Numbered from the stretch's first letter, positions 1 to 13,279 are shown. The stretch: DNA of 64,000 bases from Timema cristinae (GCA_039000515.1 JBCFYV010001001.1:5817993-5881992), one strand, 5' to 3'. The notes: generated by a model not told the origin, from the letters alone. A program made the numbers and translations.

Positions 1-850
1 GATATACATGAGGGCAGATAGATAGACACTACCCGTTCTCGGCAGTAAACGAAGTGACCAATGGTCACAGCACTCACAATTTTCGTTGGCTATTTTCTGC
101 GTTTAATCCAATAGTAATCAGGGATAGAGCTTAGCCATTTGTTCCTCCTGAGAGCGTTCTATAAGTGTGTGTGTGTTTTTGGCGAGTTGTAACATCCGCT
201 TCGAGAAAGTAGGCCTCGTCCCTTGTCAATCCCCCAGGGTTGCTCTGGACTTTGAACATCCCCTAGCCAACCCTTTCTACCCCTCACGTGCCAGTAAAAT
301 AAGCCACTGAATTCACGCCGGAAGCAGTTTGTTACAAGTTGGTGAGACAGCTGTGACATGTAGCTTATTTTGATAGGAGCTTGTAGCTTGTGTTGGGGAG
401 CTAACATGTATATATAGCTTGAACAGGTATTATGACCAGTACAGCTTTCTTACCTTGCCGCCGTTTTCACATTAATTCTGAATAATTAAAACTTTTTGTG
501 TTTTTTCTACCATACTTAGATGTGTAAGTAGAATATGCACGTACTCCATTTACCTTGAAAGGTAGCAGTCGTAACTTAACTGATTACACTATGGCCCTAT
601 TGTATAAGCTACACCATAGTGGAATCAAGTAAGGTAGCTTGTGGTAAAGAGGAGAGTAAATAATTATTTCAATATTGAATATACTTGAAGCAAATTAAAG
701 GTTTTTTTTTTACTAAACATAATTGGGTTTTATGTGTTGTTTCTTTAATAATCCTCCAATAATTGAGGAGAAATATAAAAGTGCATTTTTTTAAGTCGCA
801 TGTCATTACATCCCTTTGCATTATATCCACGAATACTTTTTTTTTTCAAT
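1..850. other. No gene seen; AT-rich sequence
   Basis: I see no coding exon, RNA gene or clear repeat here. Short open frames lack recognisable domains and are probably chance. Confidence 0.5.
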
Positions 851-960
851 CACCGTGTCTTACATCATATTGTGTAACTACGCTTATGTGTTATGGAATA
901 AAGAAATTAAATTTAAGGGAAATGTGCCCAAATTTTTGTGGTGGTAGAGTGTGAAGGATT
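851..960 (-). repeat. SINE-B 3' half, decayed
   Basis: Read on the minus strand it matches the 3' half of the SINE-B family seen elsewhere in the window: the body piece near 915-945 and a decayed tail ending near 851. The tRNA-like head is absent. Confidence 0.5.
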
Positions 961-1212
961 AGAAAAACTGTGGGCTGTTATTAACACATACATACATACA
1001 TAAATATATTTTTGTAGAATAACAGTAAATTAGTTACTAAAGTTACTAAAACATTTTAATATATTCATACATCATCTTGTACCTGCAGCATTCACTTTGA
1101 TAGATATTATCAACATATATAAAATAACACAAATAATATAGTAAAATGCTATCAATGTTGGCCACAAATAAATTTTTAATTTTCTCTACTGTTCTTCCAA
1201 CCAAAATCAGGT
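961..1212. repeat. AT-rich spacer with short CATA repeat
   Basis: A CATA tetranucleotide run lies near 985-1003. The segment about 1075-1150 resembles 33795-33875 (shared GATAGATATTATCAA core), so it is probably part of a dispersed repeat. Confidence 0.4.
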
Positions 1213-2545
1213 AACACACACACACACCTAAACAACCGTTCCTTTACGGGTAGCAAAAATTTGTACATATAGCTAAAAAAATATTTTACTTAATCCATCC
1301 TCACTAACTTTCTCCACACTTCCTTATCCCTGCATACTCCCTTCTCTTCAACATCCATACATCGAGTAGCTCATGCCCTTTTATTCTTAAATTCTTAATG
1401 TTTTTCTTTTTCACATTTACAACATTTAGCTAAGTCTTACATGACCTACCCCTTCCTTTTGATCCACGCACTACCACCTTTATATATTTACTTCATCACT
1501 CGATCCTCCCTCATCCTCTCAACATGGCCAAACCAACATAAGACGCTTCTTTCACATGACCTGTTGAATTCCCTTTCAAACCACACTCCTTCAGCACCCA
1601 CTCATTACTGACTCTGTCCATATGAGGTTTTCCAAATACATTTCTTAGATATCTCATTCCAACCACATTCACCTTGCTCTTGTGTTTCTCCTGACAAACC
1701 ACCTTCACATCCATAAGAAAATGATGGCGTCAACATAATTTATATACTGCCATCTTTGCCTCTTTCAATACTACTTCATTATTTGCAGTAGTCCACATAC
1801 ATCCAACTACTCTCCAAGAGGCATTCACCCGTCTGTCGATTTCACCATCTATCCTTCCATTTTTACAGAACATTCTGCCCAGACACATAAAATTATTCCA
1901 TTTTTCTAACAATTTTCCACTTATATTAAGCTGACCATCATTTCCTGATCCATCATTAACAAAAACTATCACCTTAGTGTTGGATACATTTATACGAAGA
2001 TCCATTTGTCGCCACATTCAAACGATTTAATGCATTCTTTAAGTCACTTTCATTAACAGCCATTAATACGGCATCATCTGCATATAACAGCACACTCACA
2101 TTCAAACTGTCCATTTGTACACCAACCACGCCTTAACAAGCATACTTCATACACTTATCCATGAAAATATTAAACAACCATGGAGACATAACACAACCTT
2201 GCCTAACACCCTGTTCAATGTCAAACTATTTTCTCAAAGCTCCATTCACCCTAACTCATGCTTTACTTCCATCATACACCACCATAATTGCATTTACTAA
2301 CCATGCAACCACACCATACTCTTTAATAACATTCCATAACATAAAACCCTATTCACCGATTGTATGCTTTCTCCAAATCAACGAATGCACAAAACTTTCT
2401 TCCTCACTGTCATACATTTCTCAATCTCTAGTTGCAATGCAAATATCTGGTCCATGAAACCACATTGCACACCCCAAATATTGTCGGCAGTTATTAATAA
2501 TAGTTTCAAGTGGATAGTGAGGGTAGTGTTTAACACACATTTCAC
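1213..2545 (-). mobile_element. RTE-like non-LTR retrotransposon remnant (RT C-terminal half and 3' end)
   Basis: The minus strand encodes broken stretches of a non-LTR reverse transcriptase. The catalytic core reads LLYADDAV at about 2062-2086, followed by a frame at 1730-2017 (MDLRINVSNTKVIVF, then RIDGEIDRRVNA) and another at 1511-1714 (MRYLRNVFGKPHMDRVSNEW). The frame is interrupted between these blocks, so the copy is dead. The 3' end seems to be the AC-dinucleotide run at 1212-1227 (GT on the element strand). RTE-like is my best clade call, from the look of the C-terminal region; a CR1-like clade is possible. No endonuclease domain or 5' end was found. Related fragments lie in GALK2 introns at 56165-56560 and 58165-58445. 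Confidence 0.75.
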
Positions 2546-3649
2546 CCCTTACCACGTCTGGCTTTGCCCTGCCTGCACGGTATGATAGACAGATAAATCT
2601 ACTAATAATTAATAAAACCATTTCTAGCAATTTAGTATTTCCGCATAAAGAGTTCCGCTATATATTGGCATAAACCATTATTTTGTTTGATGAACGGCTT
2701 ACAGTTCCCTGGCAGAGAAACCATCTTCATGGCTGATATATCACCAGTCTACAATCTTAGACTCTTGACCGACGATTGTGACGTCATTGGTCATTAGATA
2801 GCTTGTTACGACCAACTTGTCTTTATAGAGACCAGATATATTGGAGCTGTGTCACAAACTGGAACACTTTGGTCGGCCGCCTATATTGATAGAACGAAGA
2901 CATAAACTAGCGGCGTGTAAACCACTGAACGTTTTACGAGAAATTCGAGGCATAGCTCCAACGAGTAAAAAAGTACGACGATATCGTACATACTATTTTA
3001 TCTAAAATTGCTTTAAATTAGGCCTATATGTTTAAAATGGATATCTAGGGAGTGTTTTAGATGTACCATAGGCATAGGCGACGGTAAATTAGTAAACTGT
3101 CCTTGATTTATATTCTTTTGGAAAAATAAGTATACATTGTTATTAAATATGTATATTATTATTATTAGCACCGCGTCTTACTAAAATATGTAAAACTCTC
3201 CACATACCTGTATATACATTTAGAACCAGATTATAAGAAAAAATAATTGTAAATATTTCAAATTTTCTCATATCAGTCACGAATAATAAATGCATTTTTT
3301 CTTTTAAAAAAACCCAATCTAAGTACTTATTTATTATGTTAAACACTCTCAGGATATCCTATTTAAACAAAATCGTTAGGATTTATTGTAGAAAAATTTA
3401 AGAATTTTCAAAAATCAGTCATTAGTGGCCTATTCTTAATTTAAGATCCAGAATCAAAATCACGTTTTAACCTCAAGGTGTGACCATAAAACATCTGTCG
3501 AGTTTTAATTTAGCCCATCAAACCATTTTATCTGTAGCCCTGTGTGGAGAAAAGCATTCAGAGGAACCAACAGACTGCCATTTTAGGTCATAACTTATTT
3601 TGAGTTCGGGAGCATTTATAAAACGTCAAGAGTCATAATAAATGTAGAT
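2546..3649. other. No gene seen
   Basis: AT-rich sequence. The only low-complexity feature is a short TTA run near 3155-3170. Confidence 0.45.
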
Positions 3650-4210
3650 CAGGGATGGACAAACTACAGCCCGCGAGCTAAACAGGGCCCCCAGGTATGT
3701 TCAATCCAATTCACGGGATAAATAAACTAAATGTGTTGCGTCGTGAAGGTTTATTTTAAACACAACAAAACAGTATTTTTTTTATAAAACCATGACAAAA
3801 TCAAATTTTCCAAACTTGGTAAATCATGTCCAAAAATATGTCTATGTTTAAATCCTCTTATTCATGCGAGCAAGTGTTTTCATCCATGAAACTTAGTAAA
3901 AGTGACCTAACAATCCGACTTATGATGATCATCTGTCTTCTCTTTTGAAAATCGTCTCACAGTTTCACTCATATCACACTCCATTATAATATAAGGCTTC
4001 TGAACAAATTTTAAAACATACCAACCCACTAAGGTATTTACGATTATTTTGCATTATCAATGTATTTAGACTTATTCATGTCGGTCTATTATAGGTGTTT
4101 ATACTTTCTTAATGACTTTTAAAGAAAAATAATGAATAAAAGTGTTTGGCCAGCCAAAATTTTTCTTTTTTACAGTTGTTCCTCCTTTAAATAAGTTTTG
4201 CACATCCCTG
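3650..4210. mobile_element. hAT-like non-autonomous DNA element
   Basis: The left end reads CAGGGATGGACAAAC and the right end, reverse-complemented, CAGGGATGTGCAAAA, so the termini are inverted repeats. The left end continues into ACAGCCCGCGAGC, the GC-rich motif typical of Charlie-type hAT ends. I could not find a convincing 8-bp target-site duplication. The interior has no intact transposase frame. Confidence 0.5.
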
Positions 4211-5315
4211 ATTAGGACTAAGTTCAATATCGCTGCTCTTTTCTAATAAATCTTAACATTTTTAATGGTTTTTTTTCATGTCACGTAGTTAATCTGTACT
4301 TAGCTTTAATTTTCTAAGTCATTATTTGTGGCTTTTTTTGCATATTATTTGTTAAGCTTCTATTTTAATTGTAATTTCTGGTTAAGTTTAAGAGAGGACG
4401 GTAGCCTTAACTTCACCATTACAGTCGATTATTATTATTATTATTATTATTATATTTAGAGGTCGAAAATAATCACTATTAGAACGATTCGGATTCACAA
4501 GAAATCAAAAACTGTACGATCTTCTATACATGAGTGAATTAAAAATAGCGTTTTTATCCATTTGTACATCATAAAAAAAGTATTTTATAGAGTTTGAATC
4601 TACTGTATTAGCTAAATACAACTACACCAGTCATTTAAAAAGGTGTTACTAAACTTTTTATGCAAAGGAGCCCTTACACAAGAAAAAATACACGTTGAAG
4701 CCCTCATAAAAAGTTTACACTAATATTATGAACATTGAATAACGACAGTTAAATTTTACAAGTAATAAGTATATAAAAATGGAAAACATCACATGTTTTG
4801 ACTGTGCCTTTGGCAAATGTCCTTTATTCAAATTTGAAAAATAAATAAATTGGCACTCCTAATAAGAATAAGAATAATAATTAATATTGTGAAAAACAAA
4901 TCTAAAATATTCTAAAATTGCCTCATGGAGCCTTAAATAACTATGGTGAAGCCCAAAACCTCCACAAAGCACAGTTTGTTAAAACGCTGAGAACTTAAAA
5001 AAACTTAATAAAATAAATTCTACGCTAAATTTTATTGAAATTCTAGAGATAGTATAGAAATAGAAATTTCTTATCTAAAATATATTCGACTTTTTTTATT
5101 CATATAAATCCAAGGTAGAATACTTCTTCATAAAAATCGTACTAATTGTAGTACATACATTATTACAAATATCCTAACGTGCTATCACAATCTGTTTTTA
5201 CAAATAGCTAACAGAATTGTGTAATGTTAGTAAAATTTTAAATCTTTAACAATTATTTCTTGGCTAATACACTATTAAGTTCTACTTTCAAAATTTGATA
5301 TTTTTTTTAATTTAT
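4211..5315. other. No gene seen; TTA microsatellite
   Basis: AT-rich. A (TTA)n run of about 8 units lies at 4429-4453. No exon-like sequence found. Confidence 0.45.
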
Positions 5316-5530
5316 CAGCGCGTCTTACTACCCGTTCGGGTTATACGCTTTAAGTACTAATTACGCTAATGGATTAGGAATTTGTAAAGTTGAGTTAGAG
5401 GAAGTGAACCCGCATTTGCGAAAAGCCACCCCCAGTTCACCCGACCGAGATTCGAACCTCGATCTCTTCGTACTCAGCAGTCGAGTTCAACACGACTAGC
5501 GCGTTAGCCAACTACGCCATCGAGGCGGGT
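5316..5530 (-). repeat. SINE-B' near full-length copy (tRNA-derived)
   Basis: On the minus strand it starts with a tRNA-like head with box A-like TGGCGTAGTTGGC and box B GGTTCGAATCT, then a body, then the shared 3' tail with ACCCGAACGGGT and TAGTAAGACGCG. The head differs from typical SINE-B copies but matches the copy at 45930-46178, so this is a distinct sub-family. Confidence 0.8.
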
Positions 5531-6119
5531 AAAATTTTAAATAGTTATTCTTTTATGTTCTTCTATTAGAAAGTAAATTTTGCAAAAGCACTAAATAATA
5601 ATACCACTAAGAATTAAACCAAATACACAAAAGAAAGACAATTTAAAAAATATAAGACTAGATTTAAAAAATCAACTCAATAATTGTGGTTATCTTGGTT
5701 CAAACTAAGTTCTAAACTATTATTCCATTGTTTAATAATTTATCCTTTCTGAAATAAATAGTAATAGACCTAGAGTTTTTGTGCTCTAAATTTCGCTAAA
5801 ATAAAACAATATCTTCTTCTTTTGCAAGCTCGTGAACACTTTTCCTAAATTAACACAAATAAAATTGAAAGAACCGAACCTAGATGAGCCTAGCTAATTC
5901 ATTAGGCCTACTAAATTCATCTGAACCTAAGCTTACTGAATCGCACTTTATGTGGGATGGAGGGAAGTGTTAGCTAAGGCCATGATTTTTGCAGTTTGTA
6001 AGGAATAAAAAATTAGATCAAATTAATCATATACTGAGTGAGTAGATACAGTTAGTTTAATTTTATACATCTCACAGTGGTCTCAACCATTCTTGCATAT
6101 GTGTACATTTACCAGACTC
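5531..6119. other. No gene seen
   Basis: AT-rich sequence without recognisable features. Confidence 0.4.
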
Positions 6120-6360
6120 AGAGGCCGAATCTTCTAAGGAGTCACTCTCGCAATAGACTAGACCACCTATAAGGGGAGATCGGAGTTCGTATCCCAGTCG
6201 AGTGTACTGAGGGTGGTTTTCCTAAATTGTTTTACACTCTACCTCCACGCAAACACGGGCACACTTCCTCTAAAAAAACAACTTTCCTAATTCTGAACAC
6301 AATAGCGTAATTAGTACATAGGCGTATAAACCCGAACGGGTAGTAAGATGCGGTACTAAA
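6120..6360 (+). repeat. SINE-B copy
   Basis: Head contains CACTCTCGCAATAGACTAGA, box B-like GAGTTCGTATCCC, body GGTGGTTTTCCTAAAT, and the shared tail with ACCCGAACGGGT and GTAGTAAGATGCGG. Complete but diverged. Confidence 0.75.
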
Positions 6361-7154
6361 GCGCAGGTAAGTAGATAATATAATCAATTAACGTTGAAAG
6401 CTGCATATCACATGACTTGACGTATGAATACATAAAAGTATATCTAGAAGCTTTTGTTTAAATATCAGATAAAGTTTTTCCATGAAAATTATCTCTTTCA
6501 TAAAATAAACTCTCATCGAAACTGGTTTTATAAAACTCTCAAGTTACAACTCTATTATAATTTTTTTTTAAAACACACCACTAGTTGTACACGGCGTCGC
6601 GTTGTAAACAGCTCCGTCGTAAAAAAAAAATTGTACCTGATAGTTGCGTCACGAAGTGCATTATCAGACTTCTTTGTTTTCTCCCGCAGACATTAGTGTT
6701 GTCAGCAGACATCTATAGACGGCAAAGAGTGTGGTTGTTTTCTCGTGAAGGCGGTAGTTGTTGTTTGCAAGGGGTGGTGTCAGTTACTTGTCTATTCACA
6801 ACAATTCCCTCCCTTCTTCCTGTCTAGATAACAGCGCCTCCATTGTCGGGCCGGGATGTGCAAAGAAGCCAACCCAATTACGAGTTCTTCCTAAAAATAA
6901 AACCTTTCCTCACAACAATGTCTGTTAAGACGAGGTTCTAGAGAATCGAAGAGGGTAAAAACATAACAGTGTTACAAAAGACGTAATAAATAGTAAAGAT
7001 GCATTACTGTTTCTTGATAGGTAAGTACCCACGTGCAGTGTGTATGACTCTTGTTTAGATCCAAGATGACGTTGAGACGTGAATTCAATACAACAATGGA
7101 TCTCGGTGTCAATTATACACAGTTGCATTGTTAACGTTGAATAGAACGTATTAG
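6361..7154. other. Spacer with one dispersed repeat
   Basis: The segment around 6395-6465 resembles 34060-34135 (shared GACTTGACGTATGAATAC), so it is a low-copy interspersed repeat of unknown type. No gene recognised. Confidence 0.4.
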
Positions 7155-7410
7155 CCCGCTTCAGTGTGATCGAATGGTCTTAGACGTCACTCTCGAAATA
7201 GACTGATTTGCCAACTATGGCAGGGAGGTCAGGGTTCAAATCCCAGGCGGGTGCACTGAAGGGTTTTTTCCTATATGGTTTTCCACTCTCATTCCATGCA
7301 AATGTGAGTACGTTTCCTCTCCCTCCATGAAAACGTGGGTAAATTTACTCTAGATTCTACCTTCCTCATCCAATCCATTAAAACGGGTAGCACGGTCGGT
7401 ATTTAGATGA
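7155..7410 (+). repeat. SINE-B copy, diverged
   Basis: Contains the SINE-B head (CACTCTCGAAATAGACTG), box B GGGTTCAAATCCC and the body, then an extra internal duplication of the CTCCCTCCATG segment near 7315-7330. The tail is reduced to a fragment (AAACGGGTAGCACGG). Confidence 0.6.
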
Positions 7411-7467
7411 GGCAAGTGCACGAATAAAAAAAAGTGGATTGCATTTTTTATGCCGTACTAGATAGTA

Positions 7468-7745
7468 CTCGACCACGGTGGTCTTGGGGTAAAGTGCTCG
7501 CCTCAGGGCACGATGTTCGTGGGCTCAAACACAACTAGGTTTAACGGATTTTTTCCAAGCGATAGAAAATCCGTTGCACAACTTCCTTCGTATTGTAAGT
7601 AAAGCCGTTAGTCCTATGTCGATTGTGGCATATAAAATAAGCCTGGGAAAGTATGTGAAAATACGTTTTTAGCAAAATTGGTGGCGGCCTTTCACACTCG
7701 CCCATAGAAATTCGGTGTGGAAGGCAACCCTTCCTGAACTCAACT
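7468..7745 (+). repeat. SINE-C copy (third tRNA-derived family)
   Basis: tRNA-like head with box A-like GTGGTCTTGGGGTAAAGTG and box B-like GGGCTCAAACAC. The body matches 61021-61300 (read on the minus strand) in several blocks, including CCTATGT, CCTGGGAAA and CTCGCxCATAGAAATTC. Two diverged copies with the same block order make this a repeat family unrelated in body to SINE-A and SINE-B. Confidence 0.6.
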
Positions 7746-7851
7746 AGTACATGGATTTCCACCGGAGGGTGCATGCAACACTAGCCAGACAAAGGGTTGA
7801 GTGCATGCCCATCTCCGGATGGAGAGAAATCACATCAAAACCAACTTTCTG

Positions 7852-7854
<3 letters not shown>

Positions 7855-7893
<39 letters not shown>

Positions 7894-8168
7894 TTATTTT
7901 ATTAGCACCGCGTCTTACTACCCGTTCGGGTTATACGCAATTACGCTAATGTGTTATGGTAGGTGATTGTGAGATGAAATGAAGGACCCTACAGTTTAAC
8001 GTGGGATCCGAACCACGGTGGAGGCCTGGCATTCCCCACATTTACAAGATGTCTTGTCAGAGGTGAAGGAAGGGTTTGGTAATCAGATAAATCTGTGCCG
8101 GGACCGAGGATTGAACCCCGGACCCCAGTACAGAAGTCCGACACCTTACCCCTAGACCACCAGGTCAC
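7855..8168 (-). repeat. SINE-A full-length copy with target-site duplication
   Basis: Minus-strand element with tRNA-like head (box A-like TGGTCTAGGGGTAAGGTG, box B GGTTCAATCCTCGG), a long body, the shared hairpin tail, and an (AAT)n 3' end (plus-strand ATT run 7855-7893). Flanked by CTTTCTGGTT at 7845-7854 and 8169-8178, a perfect 10-bp target-site duplication. Recent-looking insertion by LINE machinery. Confidence 0.9.
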
Positions 8169-8178
8169 CTTTCTGGTT

Positions 8179-9743
8179 GTTGAATTAAGAAGAAGACTAG
8201 ATAGTAATTATTTGTTTGAGGTATTTAACGTGACTAGAGAGTAATATATAAAAATTCACACGCTTTTATGGTGTAAATTTTACAAGGTGTTTGATCTTTA
8301 CAACTTTAAATTAGATTAAATATTTATTGATTATTTAACATAAACAGAATCACCAATAAAGGAAATGTAGATACAGAAAACCCAAAGTTTTATTTTTTGT
8401 TTATTTTTTGCATCACCTGTCCGGGTTGGACGCATATATTCTAATTTAAGACGTTAGTGGCTGAAGGTGTTATGTTACAAAATCAAAATTTTGAGTAAAT
8501 TAAGGTCAAAGTTATATTTACGTGTTTTATTTTCTTTAGTATATGTATAACGAAACAGTTATGTGTCTAAGTGGTTATTAAAGGTAATACAATTCCATTC
8601 ACCTAATAAACCTAATAAACTCATTTATCAAAAACTTGAATTGTGTCCTTTGTTTAAAAAAAAATTACATAACACCTTTATCCACAATTGCAAAATAGAT
8701 ACAATTAGTGAGAAGAAAAAGTGTTTATTGAACAATACTTGAGTTCGTTGAGCAAAATATGTACTCAGTTTGGGAAATAAAAATACAGTTAGTTTTACAG
8801 AATTGCTTCGTAATAATAATGGTATACATAATCTGGTTTGACAACTTAAGCTGCTATTGTAGGTATGTGTTCTTTTCATCGAAGATAGTTCCATACTTCT
8901 CACGGAAACTCAATTTGAATATCCTTGGGTGCTTTCGTAATCTTCTTGTTTTTAAGTGTGTTGACCTTTTTGAACGGTATTGTTTCTTAATAAAATGGTT
9001 CTTTTTGAAGTAGGTTCCATACTCTTCGATTCATATGTAGTCTACTAAATTACGCTAATGGTTTAGTGCTGAGGGAGGTTGAATTTTGAGGATTTGTTTT
9101 TTTTAAAAATCAAAGTAACGAAGTTACAAATATTATATGTGAACAACATTGCATCCAAACAATAATCCAAATGCTACCATTGTAAAGATAATTTTCGTAC
9201 ATCCTATATATATTTTTTAAACTACCCTAAATAAATTGTAATATCTTGTACTTTTTTTTGGGGGGGGGGGGAGTTAAAATTGAGCACTTGGTTTTAGTTC
9301 AATACTTCGATGAATGAAATAAATGGTAATCAGTCATGTGAAAATGTTACGATCATTATAAATAAAATATATTCCAGTTTATCAAGCACTAATGTGACAA
9401 AATAGCGTATTTGCGTTCAATTAAAAACTTAATTACAACTGTCCAAGTAGTACATTCCAATTATTTGATAACCTCCATGCTAATTGGCAGTCATACTTGC
9501 AACGTCCACAAAACAAAATAATCAAACGTAGAGCTGGTTTTAGACGCCCCGCTGGATGTTGTAATTTTAGAACAGGTGGAAACTTATCCATGCTTGCGAA
9601 ATAATTTAGTTTTGCCAACTTAAATGGCATAAGTCCACCGCGTTAAGTCAGCTTTCGGAAAATTTTGAAGTTATATCTATGGATTTATTATTATTAGGTC
9701 CCTCTAGATTAATGCAAATATTTGAAACTGAGTGATTTTTTCT
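8179..9743. other. No gene seen; SINE-B scrap near 9035-9085
   Basis: AT-rich sequence. A short minus-strand SINE-B piece (ATTACGCTAATGG followed by GAGGGAGGTTGAATTT) lies at 9035-9085, and a poly-G run at 9258-9271. Confidence 0.4.
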
Positions 9744-9981
9744 TATCGCCGCGTCTTACTAATAAATAATTAATGTTATACTCTACTAATTATACTAAAA
9801 TGTTAAGGATGAGGAAGATTGAATTTAAAGGAAGTGTACCCGAATTTGCGCAGAGTTAAAAACAGTTTAGAAAAAAACACCCTCAATACGCTCTAACGGA
9901 TTCAAACCCAGATTTCTCATCATCAGCAGTCCAGTTTATTGTGAGAGTGACGTCTCAAACCATACCGCCAACTAAGCGGGT
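9744..9981 (-). repeat. SINE-B copy, internally damaged tail
   Basis: Minus-strand SINE-B: head near 9930-9981 (ACTCTCACAATAAACTGG), box B-like region near 9895, body, and a tail in which the ACCCGAACGGGT hairpin is lost although CGCCGCGTCTTACTA at the end remains. Confidence 0.65.
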
Positions 9982-11060
9982 ACTGGCGATGTTGAATCAT
10001 ATAATATATATTTTGTGTTCGATTTACGTTTTGACAAATGGAAATCTTATTTAAATTAATATAAAAACAAGTCGAATATGTATTCACCTTAACCATTAAG
10101 TTTGAAGTAATATGATTTAAAAAAAAGGTTGAACCAACAGCGTTTGTATAGAAAAATAAATGGTACGATACAATCGAATTAACTTTCTCATATTGTGTAG
10201 TATAACTTCGTAGAAAAAGTTCAAAAATAGATTTTGAGTAAATTACTCTAAGTAAGCTTTACTCATAAAAACAAACACAACATAATATAGAACACAATAA
10301 AAACTCTTGATGTATTTACTTTGAATTAAGTTGTTCAAATATTTCTAACAATTTTCAAAAATAAGTTATTTATAAACTACCTTTAGATTATATGTGATTT
10401 GTAAAAATAAAAACATGTTCTTATTTACTAAAAAAACTACTCCTAGATGTCCTTTTTAACTCACTCTTCAAGGTCAATTTAAAAAAATGGCATATTTTTT
10501 ATAATTGGTCCTGAGTAAATTATTTACCATTAAATTAATTTATTTTAGTAAAATAAAGATACAGTATTAATTTTTAATCGTGTAAAAAAAGTCCCTCTAC
10601 ACAAATTTTGAACAAAATCAATATTTATATATTCAAAAATATTTACAAATTAACAAAAATAAATCTTCAGTTATCTACTATTTTTTATATATATAATTAT
10701 TTCTTATGTGAAAATCTTAACAGATGCCCAATTTGAATAAAATCATTAGAACCATTTTTTTAATATTTAAATTAAAAAACTTTAATCAGTAAACCACCCT
10801 TAAACAAATTTAACCCCATAAAGCAAGTATGCAGTTTTATTTGGCATTTAAAACATTACCAGCTATAACAGTTTAAGCGAACTTATTAGAGCCATTTCCA
10901 AAATATTTCTTATTTTCTAAAATAACTCATCAGTAAACTACCCTTTTAATAAGTTTCACCTAGAAACAAGTATACCCTGTTATTTCGTAAATTAACCGTT
11001 CCCTAGATATCAATTTTAGACAAAATTGAAAAAAAAAAGTATTGTTTTATTAATGATATT
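9982..11060. repeat. AT-rich degenerate array with about 143-bp period
   Basis: Recurrent blocks appear at regular spacing: CAGTAAACCACCCTTAAAC near 10787 and CAGTAAACTACCCTTTTAA near 10931; CAAGTATGCAGTTTTATTTGG near 10823 and CAAGTATACCCTGTTATTTCG near 10968. Weaker versions lie at about 10235, 10370 and 10510. This looks like a decayed tandem repeat; copy number is uncertain. A related block may lie inverted at 29540-29830. Confidence 0.5.
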
Positions 11061-12200
11061 AAAAGCCGTCTGACAATATAGAGAAACTAAACTACCAACT
11101 TAGTGGTGTGAATTTACTTTTTTTTGCTACTGAGATATATTGGCACTCTTATGGCTCAACAAGGCTGAGCTTCTAATATTACCAGGTGAATATAGAACAT
11201 TATTTTTCCTTGTAGATTACTATTTTATTCTTAGTCAATTCCTGAAATAGAATCTTAAAATTTCACCTTTTTCTAACTATTCACTTAGATTAAAATAATT
11301 CATTCCCAGTTTTCGGGGACAGTCCCTTATTTGACAAATAAATTAATACAATTTGAAATTTAAATGGATTAAATAAAAATGTTTTAATTAATTCATTTGC
11401 TGAAAAGTTTAAATGTTTTCATCATTTTGGTCAGTATTTTCCCTCATTTTACCTTTAGCTTTTGGCTCTGGCTGTACTATAAATTGCTGCAGAAACATAA
11501 TGGATAAAAGAACATCACATTCTACCAAATAGAATAAATACAATAATACACTTTGTTATATTGAGAAAACAGGAACATTTCTGTTCATCAAAGATTATAG
11601 TAATCAACTCCCCATTTTCCAGACTTCCGTTTAAAAAATGCATTTGCTTATAGCTCTGAAACTTGGAATAGTTACGGGGGTATGAACAAAATGGCAAATA
11701 TCAGCTAATGTAACGTACTCTTTTAAGTCATTTTCCCGGAAAAAAAATTAAATAAACCATTTAATTGCTAATGTTAAACAGTGCCTGAATACGAATGAAT
11801 TTTAATCAAAATCATTAGAGTAATTTTTTATAAAATAGTCTTTGAGTAAATTGTCATTAATTGTTAGCGTTATATATTTAATTACAAAAACGCTTCTGGG
11901 GTAACGTATTGAAGCCCCGGATACCAGATTTTAACCTGATTGGTAAAATGAGTTCGGCTTTAAGCAGACATACGGATGGCATCGCGAAAACCCACTTTTC
12001 GAGTTCATAGGGTCATTAAACTTCAAAATCCATCAAAATCTCGATTTAGATTTTTTTTTACGATCACAATAATACCTCTCCCTGAGGGGTCGCGAGAAAG
12101 AAAATAAAGCTATAACATACTATCAACTGACTTGAATAAAGTAATTTTACTTAGACCATATAAATTTCAAATTGCATTAAATTATTTTATATAGATATAT
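11061..12200. other. No gene seen
   Basis: AT-rich. The block at 11805-11850 resembles the units of the preceding array. No exon recognised. Confidence 0.4.
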
Positions 12201-12430
12201 CTGCTTCAATGGCTGCATGGTCCAAGACTCCACTCTCGCAATAGACTAGACTGTCAATGACAGCAAGATCGGAATTCAAATCCCGTGAGAGTGGTTTTTC
12301 CTACAAATAAATTCCGCCATATCTTCACGCAAATGTAGGTACACTTTATCTAAATTTAACCTTCCTCATTAGCGTAATTAGTACATGTGCGTATGACCTG
12401 AGCAGGTAGTAAGACGTGGGGCTAAATAAA
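12201..12430 (+). repeat. SINE-B copy with altered tail stem
   Basis: Head CACTCTCGCAATAGACTAGA, box B-like ATTCAAATCCC, body, then tail GACCTGAGCAGGTAGTAAGAC. Both sides of the tail stem differ from the usual form (ACCT/AGGT rather than ACCC/GGGT) so pairing is kept. Confidence 0.75.
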
Positions 12431-13279
12431 TAAATTTATTTTATAAATCGGTGATAAAATCAGTCCAGGGTATGGTCTATATATCGGAGAATGCCCCAAA
12501 AATTGGGAACGAGCCGTAAACTTAGCGTTAACCCCCACCACCAACTTACCAAAATTTAATTGAAGTAGGTCTATTTAGTTAAAAAAAAAAATCAAATCCT
12601 CAGCTTTTCAAGCTGTAATAAATCGGGCACTTCCTAAAAGTGAACTGAAACCATCAAATGAGTTGCGACCTCGTTGTCACAAATAAGTTTTGCTATCTTT
12701 TCTAAGACGAGGCTAGCTTCAGGTAAATTTTTACAAAGTAAAATTGTGCTTAACTGAATGTTCGTGGAAACGACGATGCACAAAATCAATTTTAACCGTC
12801 ATAGTAGTAGTGGTAGTAGTTTGAAGCTGCTGCGCTGCGTCTTAAAACTCAACTCCCTTACATAAATTCAGACCCGGAATTTACTTTTAGAACACGTAAT
12901 GGTGAAAACCACTCTCTGAAGAAAATAGGTATGTTTAGTTTTACGCTAATCTTTAATAAAATAAAATTCATATGCATACATTACCATAAAATGTAATATT
13001 TCTAGAATGTGTTTTAAAATAAAGATTCTGATCCTTAGTAAAAAATATCTTACACTTTTGGTTTTACGGTTTTAGGATCATACTATTTAGCTGGAGATAA
13101 GTAGCAAGTATTAGCCATCGCGGTGATCTTAAGGGGGCCGCCTAAGTAGAATATATTTACCTTATGAGTGCAAGGTTATTTATAGATACCAGAAGGTTCT
13201 TTATTGCAAACATTGTCTTGAAGTATTAATATAATCGTTTGATAACACTTTTTATTGATAATATTGTATTACCAAGCAC
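12431..13279. other. No gene seen
   Basis: Moderately AT-rich with a short TAG/TGG trinucleotide run near 12801-12822. Nothing recognised. Confidence 0.4.
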
